Below, in pieces: positions 8,591-15,916 of a stretch of 64,000 nucleotides of DNA (its first letter is position 1; every line of letters begins with the position of its first letter). A model generated the notes under the pieces. The model was not told the DNA's origin, did not search any database, and worked only from the letters and a program-made list of their open reading frames with translations. The stretch is from Syntrophaceae bacterium. GTDB lineage: Bacteria > Desulfobacterota > Syntrophia > Syntrophales > Smithellaceae. The stretch spans positions 1 through 64,000 of the forward strand of contig JAHDKI010000029.1 of assembly GCA_018436925.1 (NCBI GenBank), in the 5' to 3' direction. The translations under genes and the position numbers were made by a program.

Positions 8591-8779
8591 TTATTGATTC
8601 ATTTCGCATTCGCCGGCCAATGGAGCGACAACGGTTAACCAGACCTTTTTGTGGAAATCGTCGGTCAACTTCGTCTTCCCGATCGCTTCGAAAAAGGCGA
8701 TGGTCTTGTCCATGATGGCCCTTGAGCCGGCATCGGACATCAAGGACTGATACTTTTTCGGCTGTAACAGATAATTCAC
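8591..8779 (-). pseudogene. N-terminal remnant of an acyl-CoA dehydrogenase
   Basis: This is a 62-codon open frame. The first 47 residues (MNYLLQPKKYQSLMSDAGSR ... DDFHKKVW) resemble, from memory of the family, the N-terminus of acyl-CoA dehydrogenases common in this lineage, where VW is normally followed by YADFLEF. Here the sequence departs abruptly and stops after 15 unrelated residues. A simple reading is a deletion that removed the rest of the gene and left its start region in front of the nitronate monooxygenase. It could instead be a functional small leader peptide. Confidence 0.45.
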
Positions 8780-8858
8780 TATTTTTATCCCCGATTTGTT
8801 TCGTAAAAAATTCTCTTACGGCGGTTTAAGCGGGGCGCTCTCCGCCGCAGGCTGATTT

Positions 8859-8880
8859 TTACAACGAACGTTGGTTTAAG
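8859..8880. promoter_or_regulatory. TetR-type operator, copy 2
   Basis: The left half and centre (ACAACGAACGTTGGTT at 8861-8876) match the ACAAC-NANCGNTN-GTT pattern of the other two copies; the outermost right arm is degenerate. A leftward TTGACA (minus strand 8910-8905) with a weak ATTAAG 16 nt on lies immediately before it, so the box would sit at the start of the transcript for the acyl-CoA dehydrogenase remnant and nitronate monooxygenase. Confidence 0.55.
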
Positions 8881-9026
8881 CCCTTAATGGAGACGGCCCT
8901 CGTTTGTCAAGATATTTTTCCGCCCGCACCTGGAAACACCCGAGGACCAGCGTCAATAAAACAGATCTGCAATGATCCCGGTTATTTGATTCGTTCGGCC
9001 CGGCGGCGCGGATCAGAAAATAATCC

Positions 9027-9056
9027 TTGACAGAGCCCCGTTGCGGATTTTATACA
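9027..9056 (+). promoter_or_regulatory. predicted promoter of the alpha/beta hydrolase unit
   Basis: A perfect TTGACA at 9027-9032 is followed by TTATAC (17-nt spacer) or TATACA (18-nt spacer). The operator at 9052-9073 overlaps the -10 box and start point, a classical repression geometry. Confidence 0.65.
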
Positions 9057-9073
9057 ACCAACGCTCGTTGTAT
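9052..9073. promoter_or_regulatory. TetR-type operator, copy 3
   Basis: This 22-bp palindrome has perfect 7-bp arms ATACAAC/GTTGTAT and the CG centre seen in the other two copies. It overlaps the -10 box of the hydrolase promoter. It is the most symmetric of the three. Confidence 0.7.
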
Positions 9074-9105
9074 CACACCGGGACACCACGCAAGGAGAAA
9101 TTATT

Positions 9106-9972
9106 ATGGCCATGAATACAAGCAAAATCACCGTTTCCAGAGGAACCTTCAACGTACGCGACCGGGGCAACAAGGACGGCTTCCCCGTCGTTATGATCCA
9201 CGGCTGGCCGGAAAGCTCGTATTGCTGGGAAGGCGTCACCCAATATCTAGACCCGGCCTGGCGCGTGATCGCGCCGGATTTGCGGGGGCTTGGCGACAGC
9301 GAACGCACGATGGACGTCAAAGCCTATCAGAAAGTCGAGCTGGCCAAAGACATCCTCGAAGTGCTCGACGCCATGAACATCAAAGACTTCTTCCTGGTCG
9401 GCCATGATTGGGGCGGCATTGTGGCCCAGGAACTGGCCTTTTTGGCGCCCGACCGGGTGAAGAAATTCGTCATTCTGAACATCCCCATTCTCACAAACCT
9501 CAAAGGCGCGGAAGAAGTGGCCAAAGCCATGATCGCCATCCGATATTTCCCTTACTGGTACCAGTATTTCCAGATGCAGCCGATTCTGCCCGAACTGATG
9601 ATTAAAGGCAATGAAAAAGCTTGGGTCAGCTTCTTTTTCGGCCAGAAAGGCAAAGACGGCATCATCCCCAAAGAAGCCATCGCCGAATACATCCGCTGTT
9701 ACAGCATTGAAAACACGCCGGCCACAGCCGCTTCTCTGTACCGGGCGATGCCGCTTGACACCCAGCACTGGGCCACGCTGATCGGGAAACGCTTTACCAT
9801 GCCGTCTCTATACATTTATGGAAATGAAGACACCGTCATTATTCCGGCAAATATCATGCACCTGGAAGATTGCTTTGATTCCATAGAAGTGGTACAAGTC
9901 CAAGCCTCGCATTTCCTGCAGGAAGAAAAACCCCAGGAAGTCGCCGAAGCAATGAATCGTTTCTTCAAATAA
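9106..9972 (+). CDS. alpha/beta hydrolase (epoxide hydrolase-like)
   Basis: This 288-residue alpha/beta-hydrolase-fold enzyme has the oxyanion segment HGWPESSYCW near residue 30, the nucleophile elbow VGHDWGG at about 101-107 with Asp as the likely nucleophile (as in epoxide hydrolases and haloalkane dehalogenases), a late acid in YGNEDTVI and the catalytic His in QASHFLQEE. No signal peptide is present. Ribosome site AAGGAGAAA precedes the ATG. The gene begins a two-gene unit with a DUF1330 protein and is predicted to be under the TetR operator. The true substrate is unknown. Confidence 0.82.
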   Translation: MAMNTSKITVSRGTFNVRDRGNKDGFPVVMIHGWPESSYCWEGVTQYLDPAWRVIAPDLRGLGDSERTMDVKAYQKVELAKDILEVLDAMNIKDFFLVGHDWGGIVAQELAFLAPDRVKKFVILNIPILTNLKGAEEVAKAMIAIRYFPYWYQYFQMQPILPELMIKGNEKAWVSFFFGQKGKDGIIPKEAIAEYIRCYSIENTPATAASLYRAMPLDTQHWATLIGKRFTMPSLYIYGNEDTVIIPANIMHLEDCFDSIEVVQVQASHFLQEEKPQEVAEAMNRFFK

Positions 9973-10058
9973 CTTTTTCCGTCCGTGACGGGGCCAGTCC
10001 AATGGCCCCGCATGGACGCCGACCATCTTGCGACAACCCCTGAAGGAGGAAACACACC

Positions 10059-10442
10059 ATGTCCGGTATCGAAAGCAACCAGGATCAGTTTCGCGCTCTG
10101 GCGAACAATACCAACGAAGGCCCTTTTGTAATGCTCAACCTGCTGAAATTCAAAAAAGACGGAGGCCGGGAGGCTTATTTTCGCTATATCAAGGAATCAG
10201 GCCCCTATGTCGAGGCCGTCGGCGCGAAAGTCATTTATTTCGGCATCCCCAATGAATTGCTCCAGGGCAATGAAGACTGGGATCTTCTGATGCTGGTTCA
10301 CTACCCGTCCCGCAAGGCGTTTCTCAAAATGACTCAGGATCCCGGGTACCTCAAAGCCCATGAATTTCGGGCCGACGGCGTGGAGCGAGCCGTGCTCTAC
10401 GCGACGGATCCGGCAACCTTCAAAGGTATTCTTTCAAAGTAA
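10059..10442 (+). CDS. DUF1330 family protein (dimeric alpha-beta barrel)
   Basis: This 127-residue protein has the DUF1330 signature GPFVMLNLLKFKKDGGREAY followed by the YPSRKAFLKMTQDPGY block, a ferredoxin-like dimeric barrel fold. Its biochemical role is not established. An AAGGAGGAAACACACC ribosome site precedes the ATG. It follows the hydrolase by 86 nt, with a strong hairpin terminator after its stop, so the two probably form one transcript. Confidence 0.8.
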   Translation: MSGIESNQDQFRALANNTNEGPFVMLNLLKFKKDGGREAYFRYIKESGPYVEAVGAKVIYFGIPNELLQGNEDWDLLMLVHYPSRKAFLKMTQDPGYLKAHEFRADGVERAVLYATDPATFKGILSK

Positions 10443-10456
10443 GATCACGCCCGCCA

Positions 10457-10503
10457 AAACAAAGCCCTCTTTCTGAGGATCAGAAGGGGGGCTTTGTTTG
10501 CTT
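10457..10503 (+). terminator. hairpin terminator after the DUF1330 gene
   Basis: An 11-bp perfect outer stem AAACAAAGCCC/GGGCTTTGTTT encloses further pairing (TTCTGA/TCAGAA). The T-rich right arm can serve as the release tract. It lies 15 nt beyond the stop. Confidence 0.7.
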
Positions 10504-10602
10504 GAGCGCACTGCCTGCATGACGGCCTGTGTTTTTTTCAAGGTCGATGCCCCGCCAGATCGTCTCGCTTCGAGACATACAACAACCCTAGCGCGTCAAA
10601 AG

Positions 10603-10639
10603 AAAATCCTCGCCCTCTTTTCCGGAGAGCGGGGATTTT
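10603..10639 (-). terminator. hairpin terminator after the leftward binding-protein gene
   Basis: AAAATCC pairs with GGATTTT around an inner CTCTTTTCCGGAGAG stem-loop. In the leftward direction the stem is followed by TTTTCTTTT. It lies about 50 nt past the stop at 10690. Confidence 0.6.
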
Positions 10640-10689
10640 TATGGGTTGTCTAAACCGGCAGCGGTCGCCCGATTCCGGCTTTCTGAAGA

Positions 10690-11925
10690 TTAGTTAAGCG
10701 GCATCCATTTGATCATTTCAGGCTCTTTGGACTTGCTCATCTTCTTATACTTCTGAAATTCAACCTGCGTTTTCGGGAAGGTCAGAAGATAATTCACTTT
10801 GCTGAACTTGCCGTTTTCCACAGTCTGGGTGATCAGACCGCACAGGATGAAACCATTGTCGCGAATACCGAACAGTTCATTGGGAACCGTATCGCCGAGC
10901 GTCGGCAGCCCTTTGTCGATGTTGCGGCGGATCACTTTGGGATCCAGCGACTGGGTGGCCTTAATCGTTCGGGCCAGCACGTGCATCACGTTGTAGTTGA
11001 GCACGCATTCAGAGTTCATGTCTCTTTTGTAGGCCGCCGTGTATTTTGCCTGGAAAGCGGGCGTGGCCGGCAGAGGCAGGGCCAACAGAGCGCCCGTGCT
11101 GATCATGCCTTCGAGCAGGTTCATGTTTTTGAGCACTTTGGCAATGTAGTCCGGTTTGGCCTGGTCGATCAGAACCAATCCGCCTTTGAATCCCATTCCT
11201 CTGGCCTGTTCAATCACCAGCGCCGAGGTTGCCGAAGGACCGCCCACCAGCAGGAAGTCGGGTTTCTTGGAAATGGCCGCGGCCAGCTGAGAAGAGAAAT
11301 CCGTGTCGGTGTAATAATTTGCCGGGAAATCGCCGACAATCCGACCGCCCTTATTGGCCCAGACCATGCTGAACGCTTTTCTCCAGGCATCGCCATAAGC
11401 GCCCAGGGTGACGACCATGGCACAATTCCGCCAGCCTTTTTCATAGGCCTGATCGGCAAAGGTCTGGGCATAGGTCACAAAATTGGGAACCGGATTGATG
11501 ATCATCGGATGGCCCATATCCATGATGGTATGAACGCTGGAGTAGGCAGCGATGATGAAATTGTGCTCGGGAATCGACATCATGGCGCCGATCGTTGTTG
11601 CGATCGGGTTGAAGACGACGATCGCCTTGTTCTGATTGACGAGGCGAAGCGCATTGTTTCTGGCCTGGGTCGCATCGGCGCGGTCGTCCAGTTTTTCCAG
11701 CTTGAAACTGTATTTCTTGCCTTTAACCGTCACCCCTCCGGCGGCATTGAGCTCGTTGACGGCCATTTCAATGCCGTTTCCAACGTCCTGACCATACTCA
11801 GCGGCGGGTCCGCTCAGCGGCCCGCTGTACCCGATGACAATTTCCTGTGCAGAGGCCGCGACAGCCCACATTGCGACAAAAACGGACAACAGCATTGAAC
11901 ATACAAACTTTTTCCAATCGTGCAT
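10690..11925 (-). CDS. branched-chain-amino-acid-type ABC transporter binding protein (LivK-like), copy 1
   Basis: This 411-residue periplasmic binding protein has a Sec signal peptide (cleavage likely after ASAQ, near residue 27). The mature part starts EIVIGYSGPLSGPAAEYGQD, the usual opening of the type-1 periplasmic binding fold. The LivK/UrtA family delivers amino acids, amides or aromatic acids to an ABC permease, but no permease or ATPase gene is adjacent. A paralogue with the same landmarks lies at 42236-43477. An AAGGGGATAGGG ribosome site precedes the start. Ligand unknown. Confidence 0.85.
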   Translation of the reverse strand: MHDWKKFVCSMLLSVFVAMWAVAASAQEIVIGYSGPLSGPAAEYGQDVGNGIEMAVNELNAAGGVTVKGKKYSFKLEKLDDRADATQARNNALRLVNQNKAIVVFNPIATTIGAMMSIPEHNFIIAAYSSVHTIMDMGHPMIINPVPNFVTYAQTFADQAYEKGWRNCAMVVTLGAYGDAWRKAFSMVWANKGGRIVGDFPANYYTDTDFSSQLAAAISKKPDFLLVGGPSATSALVIEQARGMGFKGGLVLIDQAKPDYIAKVLKNMNLLEGMISTGALLALPLPATPAFQAKYTAAYKRDMNSECVLNYNVMHVLARTIKATQSLDPKVIRRNIDKGLPTLGDTVPNELFGIRDNGFILCGLITQTVENGKFSKVNYLLTFPKTQVEFQKYKKMSKSKEPEMIKWMPLN

Positions 11926-12394
11926 TTCCCTATCCCCTTTCTTTTTTATGATAATTACCGGTCATGAACTTTGTTTTTTCATGAAACCGGCTGGTAAAAA
12001 CCGCCTCATAAATCCGGTGCTGCAGATGGGAACAACTTCAGCTTCCTTGCCGTGCGCATCGCTGCGCGACACGTTAAGGAGAACCTGTATGTCTGTTTGT
12101 AATATGCCCTCTTATATACTATGAGTTTGAAAAAGTCACGCACTCATATTTCAGTCGAAGTGAATGAAAGTCCGGATCGCCGGGGATAAGGGCGATCCGG
12201 ACGCAGTCGGGTGCCCAAGCAACCATCTCCAAATCATCATCGCCACCCTTCCTGCTCAGTCCGGCATTTCTGTCCGGATACCGTATTTCCAATTTTGTTT
12301 TATGGCAAGCTTTTTTATACGGCGCCTTCGACAATATCTTGTCTGTTTGTGCTATTAATGTTTCCGCAAGTGCTTTTCAGCGCCAGGGTGACTG
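11926..12394. other. intergenic region without a recognised gene
   Basis: About 470 nt lie between two leftward genes. Short open frames here have no coding-like composition and no ribosome sites. The part upstream of the binding-protein gene is AT-rich (around 12105-12140) and probably holds its promoter, but no clean -35/-10 pair was found. Nothing else was seen. Confidence 0.5.
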
Positions 12395-13411
12395 TCATTC
12401 ATAAAGAGGCCGGACCGGCAGGTGCATGTCCAGAAGTTCATGCTTTTGCGGATGGGATTCCGGATCATTGCAGTATACTTGGTAAAATGGACGGTAGTCC
12501 AACTGGTAGTCACTTTCAATCAACCAGTTCACAATCAGGCGAAACCAGGCGTCACTGTGGGTATTGGGCGCCACTTCGCAACGATGGACCGCAAAGGCGC
12601 CGCCGTGAATCCCTTGAATGCCGACCCAGCGGTCGGGCTTCGCCTGGTCGGGCACCGTCACACAAGCGTCGTGAATCCATCTGTGCTCCGGCGTTATTTC
12701 CGTGTCGCACCAACGGACAATGAGCACTTTGAACCCCTCTGTCAAATAGCCGTTCGGCCTTGCCCACTGAATCAGCCGTTTGATGTTGGCGGCCATGACG
12801 TCCCGATCGGGATAACCAATCGTCCGCACATAGGCCACGCGGAGATCCGGCATTCGGCGTATGTCCACCGCCGGCGGCGGGGCGGTCTCGCCCAACGGCG
12901 TCATCGACAGACGGCGTTTCCGAAAATAGACGTTGTAGAGATATCTTTCCGGGCCGTCCAACTCGTCGGGGTGCGCCTGACGAAGCCGGATCATTTTCCG
13001 GCTCCAGCTGCGCCAATTGTATTCGGCCCGGACATATGACGGCGTCAGGCCGAAGTAGGATTTAAAGATTTTGGCGAAGTTCTGCGAACTGGAAAACCCG
13101 CACTCCAAAGCGATTTCCGTGACGGACTTGTTTAGATCTACAGTCAGCCGGCTCATGGCCCGATGCGCCCGGACCCGTCGGATGAAATCACCCACCGTCT
13201 CGCCGACGACCGACTGAAAGATGCGCTGAAAATGATATTTCGAAATGCAGGCGATGCCGGCCAGATTCGACACATTGAGGTTCTCGCCGTAGTTTCGGTG
13301 CACATAGTCAATGACACGATTGACCCGTGATTCATACTCGCGTTGGAGGACTTCGCCGGAAGATAAGCGCATTAAATCTGATCGCCTTGTTCTGACTTCG
13401 TTTCTTTTCAA
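12395..13411 (-). CDS. AraC-family regulator with GyrI-like effector domain
   Basis: This 338-residue regulator has an N-terminal AraC double helix-turn-helix at about 30-130 (NLAGIACISKYHFQRIFQSV and EIALECGFSSSQNFAKIFKS). The C-terminal half, from about residue 180, is a GyrI/BmrR-type small-molecule-binding domain (RRMPDLRVAYVRTIG; WVGIQGIHGGAFAVHRCEV). Such proteins often sense hydrophobic drugs or metabolites. The gene is monocistronic here and its target is not evident. Confidence 0.88.
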   Translation of the reverse strand: MKRNEVRTRRSDLMRLSSGEVLQREYESRVNRVIDYVHRNYGENLNVSNLAGIACISKYHFQRIFQSVVGETVGDFIRRVRAHRAMSRLTVDLNKSVTEIALECGFSSSQNFAKIFKSYFGLTPSYVRAEYNWRSWSRKMIRLRQAHPDELDGPERYLYNVYFRKRRLSMTPLGETAPPPAVDIRRMPDLRVAYVRTIGYPDRDVMAANIKRLIQWARPNGYLTEGFKVLIVRWCDTEITPEHRWIHDACVTVPDQAKPDRWVGIQGIHGGAFAVHRCEVAPNTHSDAWFRLIVNWLIESDYQLDYRPFYQVYCNDPESHPQKHELLDMHLPVRPLYE

Positions 13412-13586
13412 TAATTATGACCGCGGCGCAAAGCCTTCAAAAGCGACCTGGAGCTTCCTTGTCATTTCGAAGTTTGCAAGCATCGCACATTCAAAAAAAC
13501 CGCCGCCGGTCCATACCGCCCGGGCCGTCCGGATGTTCACGGGCGTCTTCCGGCGGGCGCTCTTAAGTCCCCGCGCCGTCGTCGGT

Positions 13587-14876
13587 TCAAGGCACGGGCC
13601 GGATCAGCAGCTTATCCACTCTTTTGCCGTCCATATCCACGACCTCGAACAAATAGCCGCCGGCGTAAAACTGATCCCCCGTCTTTGGAACGCGGTTGAG
13701 TTTAAACATCGTCATGCCGCCGATCGTATTGACGTCGGGGCGTTTTTCCCCCGGATCAAAAAGCGTGGAAATCTTGAGCAGATCCTCGACATCCTCGATC
13801 GGTTTGCCGCCGTCCACCAGATAGGAGCCGTCTTCCCGGCGAAAGACCTCCGGTTCGCCGCCTCCGTGGTCCGGCGGCAGATCTCCCATAATATTTTCCG
13901 CCAGATCATGCAAGGTGATGATGCCTTCCATCGAACCGTATTCATTGACGACGATTCCGAAATGAATTTTGGAGTTGCGGAACATGTCCAGTACATTTAA
14001 AGCCGGGGCCTGCTCCGGAATATACAGAGGCTCGAAAACAATCTCATCGAGCGCCAGCGTCTGATGCCGCAGATAATAAGCCAGGATGTCGCGGACATTG
14101 ACCACGCCTTTGAACCGGTCAATATGGCCTTCGCAAAGAATCAGGCGCGGATGCGGCGTGGTCAACGCGACATTGAGAATCTGATCGGCGGTCTGGCGGG
14201 AATCAATCCACTGCACATCGACGCGATGCGTCATCAACGCCGCGGCCGTTTTGTCGCCGAAACGAATGACTTCGTTGATGATATCCGATTCCCCTTTCTC
14301 AAAAACACCGTGCTCTGAGCCTTTCTGGAGCAAAATCCGCAACTCCTCATCCGATATCGGCGGCTCTTCCCTGTTTTCGATGCGAAGCGCGCCGAGGATC
14401 AGGCGGGTGGACGCGCTTAAAAACCATACCACCGGGTAGGCCGCATAGCGGAAGAATTTCATGAGCGGAGAAAAAACGATTGCAATCGGTTCGGCATTTT
14501 GGATGGCCACCGTTTTGGGAACCAGCTCTCCGATCACCACGGACAGGTAGGTAATGAATCCCACCACCGCCACAAAAGACAAAAGCGGCGCGTAGGGCGC
14601 GAGCCACTCAACGCGCTCAAAAACCGGCGCGACATCGGAGGCCAGCATCACGCCGCCGTAGGCGCCCGATAAAATGCCGATCAGTGTAATGCCGGCCTGG
14701 ATGGCGGAAAAGATCTTCTCCGGCTCTTCAAGCAGCTCCAGCGCCGTGGCCGCGCCGCGGCGTCCCGCAGCGGCCTTTTCCTCCAAAAGCGACCGGCGCG
14801 ACGACACCAGCGCAATTTCATACATGGAGAAAAAGCCGTTGAGAAGAATCAGTGATCCGATAATGATGAATTCCAT
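13587..14876 (-). CDS. CNNM/CBS/CorC-HlyC domain transporter (hemolysin family)
   Basis: This 429-residue inner-membrane protein has an N-terminal DUF21/CNNM domain with about four hydrophobic segments (residues 1-170), a central CBS pair (about 210-330) and a C-terminal CorC_HlyC domain (from about 345). Members are linked to magnesium/cobalt efflux or membrane repair rather than true haemolysis. It follows the EFR1-type protein by 9 nt on the same strand and is the last gene of a leftward run. Confidence 0.85.
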   Translation of the reverse strand: MEFIIIGSLILLNGFFSMYEIALVSSRRSLLEEKAAAGRRGAATALELLEEPEKIFSAIQAGITLIGILSGAYGGVMLASDVAPVFERVEWLAPYAPLLSFVAVVGFITYLSVVIGELVPKTVAIQNAEPIAIVFSPLMKFFRYAAYPVVWFLSASTRLILGALRIENREEPPISDEELRILLQKGSEHGVFEKGESDIINEVIRFGDKTAAALMTHRVDVQWIDSRQTADQILNVALTTPHPRLILCEGHIDRFKGVVNVRDILAYYLRHQTLALDEIVFEPLYIPEQAPALNVLDMFRNSKIHFGIVVNEYGSMEGIITLHDLAENIMGDLPPDHGGGEPEVFRREDGSYLVDGGKPIEDVEDLLKISTLFDPGEKRPDVNTIGGMTMFKLNRVPKTGDQFYAGGYLFEVVDMDGKRVDKLLIRPVP

Positions 14877-14885
14877 AGACGCTCG

Positions 14886-15881
14886 TCAAACTCCACCCGG
14901 AGAATCCGTTGCCGACAACCGGTCCGTAAACCGGCAGGTCTGAAACTCCGGAGGTTCGACAATCGTGATCTGTCTCCGCTTGAGATACTCCGGAAATCCG
15001 TAGAGTCTTTTGCCCGTGTATTCAATGACCACCGCATTGGCCGGACAATTATTCAGACAGCCGAAGCAGGCAATGCATTTGTCCCGGTCCACCCGCCTTT
15101 TTTCCGGATCAATCGCCGCGGCGGGACACACCTTCACGCAGGTCCGGCACAGGATGCACGCGTTGCCGTCCACCGTGTGGCGGCCCATCGCTTTCTTATT
15201 GAGCCAGACCAGGGGCAACATCCGCAGCATTTCCCGAAGGGCGATTTCGGAGCCGTATCGGATCGGCTTGCCCTGACGGACATTGTCTATAACCTGATCC
15301 GCAAAGACTCTCGCCTGCTGGTAGGTCTCTTCATTAGGAAGGTGTTCACCCGATCGCTGGTTGGCGCTGTCCCAGTTCGGCGTCGGATAGCCGGGAATGC
15401 TGCGGAAAGCCGCCATGCCGGCGGCGACGCCGCCGGCTTTTTCCAGAAGCGAAAGGGCATGGCAAAGCGCATTGTGCTGGTTGCCTTCCGGCCCGCCGAA
15501 GGAGACGAACGCCGCCGTCGGGATCCCCGAAAGCGGCGGCAGCGCGGCCAGGCCCTCGACGACATTCGAGGGAATGTCATAATAAAAAACCGGCGATCCC
15601 ACAAACAACAGGTCGTAATCCAACGGCTGCCGCTTCCCGAAAGCCCGCATATCGGCAAAATCAACCGAGAGGCCCCGCTCGGAAAGCAAACAGCCGATCA
15701 GGCGCGCGTATCGCCTGGTCATGCCGGTTTGCGAGTAATAAAGAATCAAGACGCGCTTCGGATCGCGCGCTGCAAATGCTTTCGCCGCCGCGGACGGCGC
15801 CGCTGGAAAGCCAACCGGCAGACTGGCCGCCGCGCAAAGAATCGCACTCTTTTTGATAAAGCTTCTCCTAGTCTCGTCCAT
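14886..15881 (-). CDS. EFR1-type protein: flavodoxin domain plus two 4Fe-4S clusters, Tat signal
   Basis: This is a redox protein of about 331 residues. An N-terminal twin-arginine-like signal (TRRSFIKKSA) precedes a flavodoxin-like FMN domain (LILYYSQTGMTRRYAR at about 45-60). Two ferredoxin-type motifs (CILCRTCVKVCP and CIACFGCLNNCP, near 245 and 272) lie in the C-terminal third. The ATG at 15881 is chosen because AAAGGA lies 6 nt upstream of it; an in-frame ATG 18 nt earlier overlaps that ribosome site. A Tat signal would place it outside the cytoplasmic membrane. Electron partners are unknown. Confidence 0.8.
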   Translation of the reverse strand: MDETRRSFIKKSAILCAAASLPVGFPAAPSAAAKAFAARDPKRVLILYYSQTGMTRRYARLIGCLLSERGLSVDFADMRAFGKRQPLDYDLLFVGSPVFYYDIPSNVVEGLAALPPLSGIPTAAFVSFGGPEGNQHNALCHALSLLEKAGGVAAGMAAFRSIPGYPTPNWDSANQRSGEHLPNEETYQQARVFADQVIDNVRQGKPIRYGSEIALREMLRMLPLVWLNKKAMGRHTVDGNACILCRTCVKVCPAAAIDPEKRRVDRDKCIACFGCLNNCPANAVVIEYTGKRLYGFPEYLKRRQITIVEPPEFQTCRFTDRLSATDSPGGV

Positions 15882-15916
15882 TATTAATCCTTTCGCCATA
15901 GGTCATCCTTCCAGAT

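Noticed and set aside
7402..8715. 437-codon frame antisense to nitronate monooxygenase
   Set aside because: The leftward gene has clear FMN motifs and a ribosome site; the antisense frame has neither.
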